The notes below the pieces were generated by a model that was not told where the DNA came from, searched no databases, and saw nothing but the letters and a program-made list of their open reading frames with translations. A program made the translations under genes and the position numbers. From assembly GCA_965603725.1 (NCBI GenBank), contig CBFDEC010000031.1, positions 1 through 38,240 of the forward strand: a stretch of 38,240 bases of DNA, in the 5' to 3' direction. Positions 1-7,734 of this stretch are shown piece after piece; position 1 is the stretch's first letter; each line of letters opens with the position of its first letter. The DNA comes from JAGGSN01 sp965603725. Its GTDB lineage: Bacteria > Zixibacteria > MSB-5A5 > UBA10806 > 4484-95.

Positions 1-55
1 AAGAAAGGTTACGCTACTTTTTTATAAATTTCCACACCTTTTGTAATTAACTCAT
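1..55. repeat. Left copy of a 55-bp terminal inverted repeat
   Basis: The first 55 bases are the exact reverse complement of the last 55 bases (38186-38240); identity stops at base 56. Here the repeat covers the last 14 codons and stop of the amidotransferase-like gene plus 8 bases downstream. Exactly 55 matching bases at both contig ends is what a k=55 de Bruijn assembler leaves when a contig is cut at a repeated node (inference). Confidence 0.9.
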
Positions 56-974
56 CATCCTTTTCGGTAAGGCCAAGTGTTTTCATATAGAAATAATCCT
101 TAAGATGACCGATCAGACAGTCAAAACGCCAACTCCCAGCGCCATCAGCGGGATATTGCCAATCAAGTTCATTTTGTATACGACCAACCACCTCTTTCTC
201 ATCCCAGGGAAGATAATGGAACAGATCGATCTTAGCAATATCACGTCCCTTGATTTGAACCATTGGCGAATAGGGATTGCTGTACAGATAACCCTTGATT
301 GTAGGAATTAGGGTTTTCGGCCTGAGAAATCTTATGTTATGTAAAGCACGTCCGGCAAGACCGAAAATGTATTTAGAGTAATAGCTTTTCAAATCCTGAT
401 TTTGATCTCCCCCTAAAAGAGCCCGTTTGAAAGCTGTTTGCTCATAAAGATTGCCTCCGGACATAATTAATTTCACCTGATACGATCTGGCAATATCGAG
501 TATATTTTTCCATATCAGTTTACAGGATATGCAGACCATCGGCACCATTGCCGGATCAGGTTTTGCTAATAAAGTCTGAAGGTTAAGTTTTAATATCTTT
601 TCATGAAAGCCAGGTTTAAAGGAAAAACTTATCAGTTCTACACCAAGTTTGTTTTGAATGTTGATTATATTCTGTTTAGCCACCGGATGTGTAAACGGAT
701 TTTCATAGTTCACCGCCAGGACATTCAGTTTATAGTCCTTGACCATCTTTAAAATTGTATAAGAGCTGTCCCTTCCGCCGCTTATGTTCACTATGCAGTC
801 ATACTTCAAACCTTTTTTACCATAATTTTCAATGGCTGTTAATAAGGCAGTCTCACCTTTCAAGGTGGGTTTACGGTAGCTGTGGCAATAGCTGCAGACA
901 TTATTTTTGTCGAATGTTATCCCGGGTGTTGATTCCGGCAACAAGCATTTAGAACATCTGTTGGGAGCGCACAT
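9..974 (-). CDS. N-acetyl sugar amidotransferase-like ATP pyrophosphatase (WbpG/LegI type)
   Basis: A 321-residue protein of the PP-loop ATP-pyrophosphatase superfamily. The PP-loop SGGRDSS sits near residues 65-71. The N-terminus carries paired cysteines (CSKC near residue 7 and CSYC near residue 27), with another CxxC pair near residue 150; such cysteines mark the N-acetyl sugar amidotransferase family (WbpG, PseA, LegI). Known members transfer ammonia, supplied by HisH/HisF-like partners, onto a UDP-sugar or legionaminate-type precursor for O-antigen or flagellin glycans. No HisH/HisF partner lies in the window, but the left edge cuts off the downstream side. The protein is somewhat shorter than the usual family length of about 370-380. 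The stop codon falls inside the terminal repeat. The family call is good; the exact substrate cannot be given. Confidence 0.78.
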   Translation of the reverse strand: MCAPNRCSKCLLPESTPGITFDKNNVCSYCHSYRKPTLKGETALLTAIENYGKKGLKYDCIVNISGGRDSSYTILKMVKDYKLNVLAVNYENPFTHPVAKQNIINIQNKLGVELISFSFKPGFHEKILKLNLQTLLAKPDPAMVPMVCISCKLIWKNILDIARSYQVKLIMSGGNLYEQTAFKRALLGGDQNQDLKSYYSKYIFGLAGRALHNIRFLRPKTLIPTIKGYLYSNPYSPMVQIKGRDIAKIDLFHYLPWDEKEVVGRIQNELDWQYPADGAGSWRFDCLIGHLKDYFYMKTLGLTEKDDELITKGVEIYKKVA

Positions 975-1026
975 AATACCCCTTTTGTTTTATGCCGCCA
1001 GGCGTTCCCTGATAGCCAATCCTTAC

Positions 1027-2700
1027 TCACATATCAATAAACCACTCCGACGCCAGACGCTGGGTGATCTCTATGATTTCCCGGTCTTTCTCGTTTAAGG
1101 CGCCGCGCTCAATCAGCGTATTGACCGCCTTTGGCAACAGAACCATCTTATCTCTGACAGGGATAAGCGCCGGATAATATTCGTTGTTGAAAAATACCTT
1201 GAACCGCTTGTTAGAATGGGGATCATCAAGCATCTTCCCGATTATGCTTTCAAGCTCATTGCCGGAAAAACCCGTCAGTTTTTCTTTAGGCGAGGTTATC
1301 ATATCGATTGTAGTATCGAGGTCTTTATTGCATTTGAACGTTAGCTGCCAGCATTCCATAATGCCCAGAGAGTTGATCACCAGCGTGTCTACAGTGACAG
1401 TATTCTTATCACTATCGGCTTTGACCCCTTTCATAAACGGCAGGTAGTAGTTATCGGTGATGATTCCAAAAGTACTGATTCCACCGGCGAACGGGTCTTC
1501 CATGATATCTTTGATCGCAAAATACGGTTTCTGCTCAAAACGGGCATCCTGAATCAGCATAAACTCTTCCTCAGTATAATGAAGCCGTCCATTCCACAAT
1601 TCTTCCGGGCTTAAGTCTTTTCGGGTAAGCGATGACTGACTGGTGAGCATCCCGATAGACTGACCGCCTCGCCAGACTAACGGCAACACCCCAACCGCCC
1701 ATTCTGCCGAGCCGCCGATCTCGCCGATCATAGCGTCAAGCCGCCGGCCATCAGAAAACTTGATATCCTCAAATCCTAAAACCAATGCCGGAAATAGATC
1801 GCCATCCTTATCAAACGGAGTAGCGATTTTATTTTTATTCAGTATGTCCATTGCCGGATAATGTCTTTTCCTGTCGAGGAAGAAGGCACCCAGTTTTTCT
1901 GGCCCAGAATGGCCATACGAATTTGCAATGATATTTGCGGCATCCAACAGGTCGGCCTCGCGGGGATTGAACTCCTCGAAATAGGCGCCGCTCATCCAGC
2001 GTTGAACGTATATATCGGGCAAATGTCTTTTTACATCTGATTCAGTGAGAAACATTGCCGTTAAGCTGGAATGAATCCCTTTAACCGACTTGGTGGTGCC
2101 ATCTATAACATCATTGCCCATCGACAGTAAAGTTACATTTTGGGGCATCGATAGTCCATACTGGCCGGTGTGCTCTTTTTTGCCGAAAAGCGCACTGACT
2201 GCAATAGTCGGGTTGCCGCCCGCCTCTTTACCCGGCTTAACCCGCACACCCTCGGTGATAGTGGATTTAATCAACACTTCTTCGCCAACCGGCAGCATTT
2301 CGGCAGTGGTCTGCAATACTTCAGCCATTATGTGCGCCGAGGTCCTGTCATTGGCTCTTTTCAGCTCGTCAATCAGGCCTTTCGTGATATCATCCTTGGG
2401 CGCCTGGTTCAGGCTGCCTCGGCCATGAAGACCAACGGCAGCTGCAGATAGCGCCGCCGATAATATGGCTGATTCCCGAAGCTGACGGTTGCGGAGCGCT
2501 CCCAGGTTCGATTGGTTGTTAATTCTATCGCAAAGCGTAACTGTATTACCTTCTATAAGGGATAAATCATAGTTGGCAAGGACGGTTGCGTGACGGTGGT
2601 TAAACTCGATGAGCTGGTTATTACTCATAATGCAGCTTTTCTTGGAGCCGTAATAGCGAAGACGTTTATCAGCGATATTAAAGCGTAATTGGTTACTCAT
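1027..2700 (-). CDS. Divergent GlpX-fold (class II fructose-bisphosphatase-like) protein, catalytic motifs altered
   Basis: A 557-residue protein that I align by eye to GlpX. Matches in order are RESA...LHGRGSLNQ (residues 75-99), NDVIDGT (196-202, versus the DPxEGT metal/phosphate motif), DIYVQRW (229-235), RKRH (277-280, versus KPRH), DKDGD (297-301, versus PDGD) and GEIGGSAEW (326-334, versus GGAPEG). The GEGE/DEAP metal-ligand stretch is absent, and the aspartate of the GRGD motif is serine. A C-terminal extension of about 130 residues has no counterpart in GlpX. Substrate-binding residues thus look kept while part of the metal site is lost, suggesting a non-canonical or different phosphatase, or a binding role. 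The start at 2700 has an AAGGAT ribosome-binding site 7 bases upstream; a second in-frame ATG at residue 25 (also MSN-) is less well supplied. No sugar-phosphate gene is adjacent. Confidence 0.6.
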   Translation of the reverse strand: MSNQLRFNIADKRLRYYGSKKSCIMSNNQLIEFNHRHATVLANYDLSLIEGNTVTLCDRINNQSNLGALRNRQLRESAILSAALSAAAVGLHGRGSLNQAPKDDITKGLIDELKRANDRTSAHIMAEVLQTTAEMLPVGEEVLIKSTITEGVRVKPGKEAGGNPTIAVSALFGKKEHTGQYGLSMPQNVTLLSMGNDVIDGTTKSVKGIHSSLTAMFLTESDVKRHLPDIYVQRWMSGAYFEEFNPREADLLDAANIIANSYGHSGPEKLGAFFLDRKRHYPAMDILNKNKIATPFDKDGDLFPALVLGFEDIKFSDGRRLDAMIGEIGGSAEWAVGVLPLVWRGGQSIGMLTSQSSLTRKDLSPEELWNGRLHYTEEEFMLIQDARFEQKPYFAIKDIMEDPFAGGISTFGIITDNYYLPFMKGVKADSDKNTVTVDTLVINSLGIMECWQLTFKCNKDLDTTIDMITSPKEKLTGFSGNELESIIGKMLDDPHSNKRFKVFFNNEYYPALIPVRDKMVLLPKAVNTLIERGALNEKDREIIEITQRLASEWFIDM

Positions 2701-3090
2701 TTTGCTATCCTTTAACTATCCTTATTTCGACAAGGTTAATATTTATTCTTATATCGTTCTGAGAGTCATTTATAAAACAACCATATATATTTTGCAAGTC
2801 AATATTTATTAGTTTTGGAAAACGGAAGGGAAAAGGTACCCCCCATTTGAGTCAGATGACCTTTTAGCTTGCGGGAGGAATGGTAAAAGAGAAATAAGCA
2901 AATCGTGGAAAAGCCGCCAAAGCCTGCAGGGCTAGAAAGTTGGGGCTGTTTATATTACTATTGATTTTATACTCTTTTAACCCGAATTATTAATAAGATC
3001 TATTTTATCATTAAAAATCAGCTTTTAATCCTTTGGCTAATAATATGATAGAAATAATATCAGGAATCCATTAAAAATACAGAGTGTTTT
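2701..3090. other. Intergenic region between divergent genes
   Basis: About 390 AT-rich bases between the divergent GlpX-like gene and mazG, with promoters presumably for both. An inverted repeat AAAAGGT/ACCTTTT (2836-2876 region) overlaps a second possible stem CTTTTA/TAAAAG just downstream, so two mutually exclusive hairpins can be drawn. A GC-richer patch near 2915-2950 contains no RNA family I can identify. No ORF here is convincing. Confidence 0.4.
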
Positions 3091-3168
3091 TGTGCTGTCG
3101 GAGGTTACTTCCGACAGCTCTGGCAGAAAAAGCACATGCCAAGATCTGTGAATAATGCTGGTTAACAG
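3091..3168. repeat. Family 1 dispersed palindromic repeat, copy A
   Basis: An inverted repeat with core 3095-3117 (CTGTCGG-AGGTTACTT-CCGACAG) sits inside an outer stem TGTGCT (3091-3096)/AGCACA (3131-3136). A conserved 3' arm follows (CTGTGAATAATGCTGGTTAA region). The same element recurs at 4074-4130 and 31953-32045. It lies directly upstream of mazG. Confidence 0.8.
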
Positions 3169-3238
3169 GGTCCGGGGAATCCCGCCCTATCCTGATGGCC
3201 AGCTTGACAAGAACATCTCGATCAGATACATTAACATC

Positions 3239-4003
3239 ATGGAACAATTCAAACGATTGATCGAGATTATGGCTCGCCTGCGTGGGCCGGATGGCTGTCC
3301 GTGGGATAAAGCTCAGGATCATGAATCTTTAAAACCGTATCTTATCGAGGAAACATATGAGGTCCTCGATGCTATCGATAACGGAACTCCTGAGAAGCTT
3401 GCCGAAGAGTTGGGCGACCTGCTGCTGCATATCGTGCTTCATGCGCAGATGGCTGATGAAAGAGGCGAATTTAACATCGAAGATGTATGCTGGAAGATTG
3501 CCGATAAACTGATAAAACGTCATCCGCATGTATTCGAGAATCAGGTTGAACTGACGACATCCGAGGTAATAGACCGCTGGGAGGTAATTAAACAGGACAA
3601 TAATAAAGATTACTCGGTATTAGAAGGCGTTCCTAAGTCTCTGCCCGCGCTGTTGAAAGCTTACCGCATCCAGGAAAAAGTCGGCCGCCTCGGTTTTGAG
3701 TTGAAAGAGGCGAAAGAGGTAGTGGCCAAAATCAAGGAGGAGGTCGCCGAATTCGAGGAAGCGTTCTGTAAAAACGATAATCGGGCAATGTACCACGAGC
3801 TGGGCGACCTGCTGTTTTCTCTGGTCAATTTAAGCCGTCACCTGGGACTGCGGGCCGAGGAGGCGCTCAACGATACCAACGCTAAGTTTATAAAACGTTT
3901 TCAATATATCGAGAACAAGCTTTCCGAGATGGGCAAGACTCCCGCTGAATCCACTCTCGAGGAGATGGATGTTTTATGGGAGGAATCCAAAAAGATAGTG
4001 TAA
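3239..4003 (+). CDS. mazG: MazG nucleoside triphosphate pyrophosphohydrolase
   Basis: A 254-residue double-domain MazG, which hydrolyses (d)NTPs to NMP and pyrophosphate and acts in nucleotide-pool cleaning. The N-terminal domain shows LRGPDGCPWDKAQ followed by EETYE and EELGD, the acidic Mg-binding motifs. The second domain repeats the pattern with KEEVAEFEEAF and HELGDLLFSLVNL. Length matches E. coli MazG (about 263). An open frame extends upstream to 3155 but runs through the palindromic repeat, and similarity starts at MEQFKRLIEIM, so I place the start at 3239. No clear ribosome-binding site precedes that ATG. It stands alone between two repeat copies, so it is probably monocistronic. Confidence 0.93.
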   Translation: MEQFKRLIEIMARLRGPDGCPWDKAQDHESLKPYLIEETYEVLDAIDNGTPEKLAEELGDLLLHIVLHAQMADERGEFNIEDVCWKIADKLIKRHPHVFENQVELTTSEVIDRWEVIKQDNNKDYSVLEGVPKSLPALLKAYRIQEKVGRLGFELKEAKEVVAKIKEEVAEFEEAFCKNDNRAMYHELGDLLFSLVNLSRHLGLRAEEALNDTNAKFIKRFQYIENKLSEMGKTPAESTLEEMDVLWEESKKIV

Positions 4004-4073
4004 TATATACATGCTGTAATTCGCTGCAGCTGACTCAATAGCAATAAATATTAATACGTTTCTGCTGATGTAT

Positions 4074-4130
4074 TGTGCTGTCGGAAGTTACTTCCGACAG
4101 TCCTGGCAGAAGAATCCGCCTATGGCGGGT
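4074..4130. repeat. Family 1 repeat, copy B (joined to a family 2 repeat)
   Basis: Begins with TGTGCTGTCGGAAGTTACTT, the same core palindrome as copies A and C, and continues to TCCGCCTATGGCGGG. It lacks the 3' arm seen in the other two copies. At 4131 the sequence switches directly into a family 2 repeat, so the two repeat types form a mosaic downstream of mazG. Confidence 0.8.
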
Positions 4131-4200
4131 CATCTCGTTCCCAAACTCTGTTTGGGAACGTACTGATTTTACTCGAAACAGAGTTTGGTAACAAGAAGGG
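4131..4200. repeat. Family 2 palindromic repeat, short copy
   Basis: A perfect hairpin CGTTCCCAAAC-TCT-GTTTGGGAACG (4136-4160), then ACTCGAAACAGAGTTTGGTA and ACAAGAAG up to the stop of the next minus-strand gene. Both ends match the longer copy at 5245-5411; the internal 97 or so bases of that copy are missing here. It sits immediately 3' of the 4207-4653 gene and may also act as a terminator. Confidence 0.82.
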
Positions 4201-4206
4201 ATGTTG

Positions 4207-4653
4207 TTAGCTTCTCTGCAAAATCCTCTCTATTGCATCTTTCCACTTAACGGGATTCTGTACAGCCCAGGCGATTGAATCGCTGCCGGTCGGGGATGAA
4301 AATTCCACATACAGCAGGGGGCGGAATACCGTTTTGCCCAGATGGCTTCTTTTAAGTTCCACCTTTTTAATCTGACTTAACGATATTGATATCTCTCTTT
4401 CCGGGGCCGCTAAACCAAACCATAGTTCGATCTCGGTTAATACCAGGGCGCCGTTGCCCCGGACCTGCATACCGCCTTTTGACTGCTGGCCAAAGAAATT
4501 GGCATTCAATGCCGTTAAGATAATTTTTTGCCCGACAAACCGCTTTTCCATACGTGCGTAAAGTTTCCTTTTTATCGAACCGAATATGAATTTGCGGATT
4601 GCGGAGAATATCAAAATGACAATAACTGCTATTATTATAAATCTGATAATCAT
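4207..4653 (-). CDS. Small membrane-anchored protein, possibly bacterial PH-like domain
   Basis: A 148-residue protein. Residues 1-20 form a strongly hydrophobic N-terminal segment (MIIRFIIIAVIVILIFSAI), followed by basic residues (KFIFGSIKRKLYARMEKR), consistent with an N-in membrane anchor. The rest alternates short beta-like stretches (GALVLTEIELWFGL, REISISLSQIKKVEL, LLYVEFSSPTGS) and ends with a helix (WKDAIERIL). That order resembles PH/GRAM-like domains, but this is only a fold-level impression. Its ATG overlaps the stop of the upstream gene (TGATG at 4651-4655), so the two are translationally coupled and probably functionally linked. No specific function can be assigned. Confidence 0.7.
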   Translation of the reverse strand: MIIRFIIIAVIVILIFSAIRKFIFGSIKRKLYARMEKRFVGQKIILTALNANFFGQQSKGGMQVRGNGALVLTEIELWFGLAAPEREISISLSQIKKVELKRSHLGKTVFRPLLYVEFSSPTGSDSIAWAVQNPVKWKDAIERILQRS

Positions 4654-5177
4654 CAGCCGCTCTTATGCTGTTGGTTTTTGTATGTTAAAAATTCTATGCC
4701 TTTTTGGGTGATTTCATAATAAGTATGGTTGCGATGTTTTATCCACTTGTTCCTGACGATATTCTTTCGGTATTGAATCATCATTGGTTCGACCCGTTTT
4801 AACAGTCTTAGGTCGCGAAGTTTCTTATGACGTTCGAACACGGTTGCCCGCGGAATTTGAGTCATCTTTGCCACTACTGCTCCATAGTCGTTGCCCATCA
4901 TCCGGTGATGTTTCAGTATTTTGAAATCGGCGTCATCCAGTTTCTGAAAATCCGGGTCTGATGCGATATCCGGCTTGGCCTCATCTTCGGTAATTTCCTT
5001 CCAGGTCAGGCTGACGAGTCGGTTGGCGTCAACTTTAGCAAGGTTGATACAGCCGGCTTTATGCACCGATATAACCGGCGAATCGATTTTGAGAAAGCCA
5101 ACAATCTCGCTGTCCGGATCAGGACTGCAGCATTTCGCCAGACGATAATCCTCTTTGAGTAGCAGTTTATCGGACAT
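4653..5177 (-). CDS. RelA/SpoT-type Cys (RIS/ZFD-like) domain fused to a winged helix
   Basis: A 174-residue protein. Residues 11-60 read YRLAKCCSPDPDSEIVGF, then ISVHKAGCINL and RLVSLTWKE. This closely follows the conserved-Cys domain of long RelA/SpoT enzymes (ARCCxPxPGDxIVGF...VHRxDCxNL...W), including the CC pair (16-17), the HKxxC (39-43) and the closing W. The (p)ppGpp hydrolase, synthetase, TGS and ACT domains are all absent. Residues about 80-174 look like a winged helix-turn-helix: KILKHHRMMGNDYGAVVAKM, RATVFERHKKLRDLRLL, and a wing ending YYEITQKGIEFL. In RelA/SpoT this Cys domain contacts the ribosome or regulates the enzyme; here it could sense or bind something for a DNA-binding module (inference). 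Coupled by stop/start overlap to the downstream membrane gene. Confidence 0.65.
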   Translation of the reverse strand: MSDKLLLKEDYRLAKCCSPDPDSEIVGFLKIDSPVISVHKAGCINLAKVDANRLVSLTWKEITEDEAKPDIASDPDFQKLDDADFKILKHHRMMGNDYGAVVAKMTQIPRATVFERHKKLRDLRLLKRVEPMMIQYRKNIVRNKWIKHRNHTYYEITQKGIEFLTYKNQQHKSG

Positions 5178-5244
5178 ATAACTAATATAACAATGTGTAA
5201 CTAATAATCAAATTTATTTGCTTATATGAGTAGGTCAAGACCCC

Positions 5245-5411
5245 CATCTCGTTCCCAAACTCTGTTTGGGAACGTGCTGATTCTTGAAACTCTGTTTCAA
5301 CATTTTGAATAATCATTCAATTATTCAAAATGATGCCTTACCGGTGAAATCTTACTCGAAACAGAGTTTCGATTGTCATTGTGTTACCAAACAGAGTTTG
5401 GTAACAAGAAG
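5245..5411. repeat. Family 2 palindromic repeat, long copy
   Basis: Starts with the same hairpin as 4131-4200 and ends with the same TTACCAAACAGAGTTTGGTA-ACAAGAAG arm. Between these are GAAACTCTGTTTC, a perfect stem CATTTTGAATAAT/ATTATTCAAAATG (5310-5341) and CGAAACAGAGTTTCG. All arms reuse the core AAACTCTGTTT or its complement. It lies just 3' of the DUF4062 gene and, with the short copy, brackets the two-gene operon at 4207-5177. Confidence 0.82.
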
Positions 5412-5419
5412 TAAAATAT

Positions 5420-6547
5420 CTATTTCTTTTTCTTAACTCTTTTCCTTATTACAGCTTTTTTCTTAGCATACTTTTTTACACCTTTTTTTCTTGTAGTTGT
5501 TTTAGCATTTTTTTGCTTTTTTTCGAGTTTTAAATCCTCATTTATCTTATGCGCCATTTCAAGATTTTGATAACGTATTAATTTATATATTTCATGCCCT
5601 TCTTCTGTTAATGTCCAATATTCTCTTTTATCTCTTACTGAATGTTTACGATTTGATGGTGTTATTAATTCCAATATCATGAGATCGGAAAGCCAGAACC
5701 TAAATGTGTTTGAAGGAACTGGCCAACTTTCTCTAATTCGTAAATTTGCGTCTTTTAACATGAATCCAAACAACTTAGCAGCATTCTCTGTTGACTTTTC
5801 AATAGCTAATTCTGGTGCAAGTATTAAAAACAATCCAAAAAGTGTTGATTCTATTGGGTCGCTCCATTTACTAAGATGTTCATACATAATTTTAACCTGG
5901 ATTTTATTTTGTTTTAGAGTATTTACTATTTCTTTCCGCCTTTCGGTAGTTTCTTTCTCTTTTTTCTGCAAAGCTTCTTCGAGGGTTTTTCTGAGTACTG
6001 CATTTTCATTGCTCAAACGGGAAAGCTCAACCATAACATCTGTACCCACAACTTTTGAAGCTTTTACCCATCCAATTCGTGGATTTGTTGTAAATTGCTT
6101 CATTAAAGCAATTGAACATTGGCCATAAAGTTCTTCTGCAGATGACCAAAAGCTAACTGGTTTTTTCTTAGCCTTATCTTTGAAATTATTAAGCGCGTCT
6201 AATTTCTTTGGATCTTGATCTACTCTATCTGTTGGCCAGGAAGCTGAATCATCTATTATAAACCCAAGTACAGGTACACCTTTCTCAACAGCATAATCAT
6301 ATTCTTTTTCTGTATAACTTAAACCATCAACTACTGAACCATATCTGTGTGCAATTATTACAACGTAATAATCTGTTTGATCAATCTGATTTGTTATTAA
6401 TTTCCATTGTTCTTCATCTGCAGCGCTGAACATTTCCATCCCTACAGGAAAATGTCCCATCTCAAGAATTGCTTTTATTACTTGCTCTCGTTCTTTTATT
6501 AAATCGTTATACGTAGAACTTACAAATATTTGATATTTTACTGTCAT
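5420..6547 (-). CDS. DUF4062 (TIR-like) protein with winged-helix-like C-terminal region and Lys-rich tail
   Basis: A 375-residue protein. The N-terminus is a DUF4062 domain: YQIFVSSTYNDLIKEREQVI near residues 5-24, then GMEMFSAADEEQW, DYYVVIIAHRYGSV and GLSYTEKEYDYAV (to about 110). A coiled-coil-like stretch (LSNENAVLRKTLEEALQKKE) follows near 180-205. A later region ending YWTLTEEGHEIYKLIR resembles a winged helix. The last 35 or so residues are lysine-rich. DUF4062 is a TIR-like fold often joined to STAND NTPases and found in accessory or defence loci; here it stands without an NTPase. The gene is visibly AT-rich compared with its neighbours, suggesting transfer. The ATG follows GGAGGC (6552-6557), a good ribosome-binding site. 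Confidence 0.75.
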   Translation of the reverse strand: MTVKYQIFVSSTYNDLIKEREQVIKAILEMGHFPVGMEMFSAADEEQWKLITNQIDQTDYYVVIIAHRYGSVVDGLSYTEKEYDYAVEKGVPVLGFIIDDSASWPTDRVDQDPKKLDALNNFKDKAKKKPVSFWSSAEELYGQCSIALMKQFTTNPRIGWVKASKVVGTDVMVELSRLSNENAVLRKTLEEALQKKEKETTERRKEIVNTLKQNKIQVKIMYEHLSKWSDPIESTLFGLFLILAPELAIEKSTENAAKLFGFMLKDANLRIRESWPVPSNTFRFWLSDLMILELITPSNRKHSVRDKREYWTLTEEGHEIYKLIRYQNLEMAHKINEDLKLEKKQKNAKTTTRKKGVKKYAKKKAVIRKRVKKKK

Positions 6548-6584
6548 TTGTTAGCCTCCTTGATACTAACTCTACATTGTAGAA

Positions 6585-6644
6585 TCATAGGTCAAGACCC
6601 TTGCGGTCCTGACGATTATCTTTCGACATAAATTTATCGGACAT
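6585..6644 (-). pseudogene. Possible remnant of a gene 5' end, similar to the start of 4653-5177
   Basis: Read on the minus strand, 6644-6585 encodes MSDKF...GLDL and a stop after 19 codons. The bases just before it and the first four codons (TTATAT...ATATGTCCGATAAA) repeat the promoter and start of the Cys-domain/winged-helix gene at 5177. AAATA-R-ATTTGATT is also shared further upstream. This looks like a duplicated promoter and start codon left behind by rearrangement; the short peptide itself is probably not meaningful. Confidence 0.35.
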
Positions 6645-6718
6645 ATTTTAAATATAAGCCAGTAAAATAAAAAATCAAATCTATTTACATAAAAACAATG
6701 TTGTGATAAATTTTTATC

Positions 6719-7615
6719 ATGGCCGATGTTAGTACCACAGCTAATAAGATGTCTGCCGGGATAAAAGTCACTATAGTCGGGGGAGTGGTAAATATCCTGC
6801 TGGCGGTTATCAAAATGGTTATCGGCATTGCTGGCAATAGCCGCGCTTTAGTAGCCGATGCAGTCCATTCCGTTTCAGACCTTGTCACCGATATTGTGGT
6901 TATCCTGGGAATTCACTATGGAGGCAGGCCGGCAGATAAAAACCATCACTACGGTCATAAAAAGATTGAAACAATGACCGAGATGATTCTGGGGATTTTA
7001 TTAATAATCGTTGCCGTGAAATTAGCCTATGATGCGGTTTTGGCGATATGGTTAAAGGATTTCAGCCAGCCCGCAGCAATGACAATCATTGCCGCGTTAT
7101 TATCGATTTTATCCAAGGAATGGTTGTATCAATGGACTAAAGCTGTCGCTGTAAAGAACAACAGCAGCGTGATCCTGGCTAATGCCTGGCATCATCGTTC
7201 GGATGCATTCTCATCGGTGGCCGTGCTTATCGGCCTCATTTTTACCCAGATATCACCCCGGCTGGCTGTTATGGATACTATCGCCGGCTTGCTGGTTTCA
7301 ATATTGATTTTGAAAGTCGGCGCCGAAATTACTATTAAAGGCTATAAAAAAATAATCGATACAGCGCCGCCACCCAGTTATGTAAATAAAACACTCGATT
7401 TGATCCGTCAAACCGAGGGAGTAAAAAACCCTCACAGCTTAAAAATGAGATACATCGGCGATGCTATACATATGGAGGTCCATATAGAGGTGGACCCTGA
7501 TATATCAGTCAAAAAGGGACATGAAATTGCCGCCGGTATCAAATATATGATAAAAAATCATGACAGCAGAGTAATCGATGTCATCGTGCATGTCGAGCCG
7601 GAAAAACAACAGTAA
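6719..7615 (+). CDS. Cation diffusion facilitator (CDF) family transporter
   Basis: A 298-residue inner-membrane divalent-metal/H+ antiporter, exporting Zn, Co, Fe or Mn in known members. Six hydrophobic segments span residues about 14-205. The metal-site motif in TM2 is ADAVHSVSDLVTD, and TM5 carries WHHRSDAFSS, the paired H/D-xxxD arrangement of CDF proteins. GHKKIETM is the conserved loop after TM2. The cytoplasmic C-terminal domain, about residues 210-298, shows HSLKMRYIGDAIHMEVHIEV and ends VIVHVEP, the usual ferredoxin-like fold. The ATG at 6719 has only a weak ribosome-binding site; Met11 is an alternative. Metal specificity cannot be read with confidence. Confidence 0.93.
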   Translation: MADVSTTANKMSAGIKVTIVGGVVNILLAVIKMVIGIAGNSRALVADAVHSVSDLVTDIVVILGIHYGGRPADKNHHYGHKKIETMTEMILGILLIIVAVKLAYDAVLAIWLKDFSQPAAMTIIAALLSILSKEWLYQWTKAVAVKNNSSVILANAWHHRSDAFSSVAVLIGLIFTQISPRLAVMDTIAGLLVSILILKVGAEITIKGYKKIIDTAPPPSYVNKTLDLIRQTEGVKNPHSLKMRYIGDAIHMEVHIEVDPDISVKKGHEIAAGIKYMIKNHDSRVIDVIVHVEPEKQQ

Positions 7616-7734
7616 GTAATTCAACTTTAAGAATATTTTTATTGTGTCGGCTATCATAATTTATTATTGTACCTATCGATTATGCGAATACAAAAAAAGC
7701 TGTTCTGGAGAAAACCGATTTGTAGTCTAATACG

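Noticed and set aside
2860..2960. Possible c-di-GMP-I riboswitch (CCAAAGCC-TGCA-GGGCTA resemblance)
   Set aside because: The tetraloop helix and the 3' receptor half do not match, and the element would not sit in a natural leader of either neighbouring gene.
3155..3238. Upstream extension of mazG by 28 codons
   Set aside because: The extra codons lie partly in the family 1 repeat, and MazG similarity begins at the Met at 3239.
4131..5411. CRISPR-like array, because of repeated hairpin words
   Set aside because: Copies differ in length and arms, there are no regular spacers and no cas genes.
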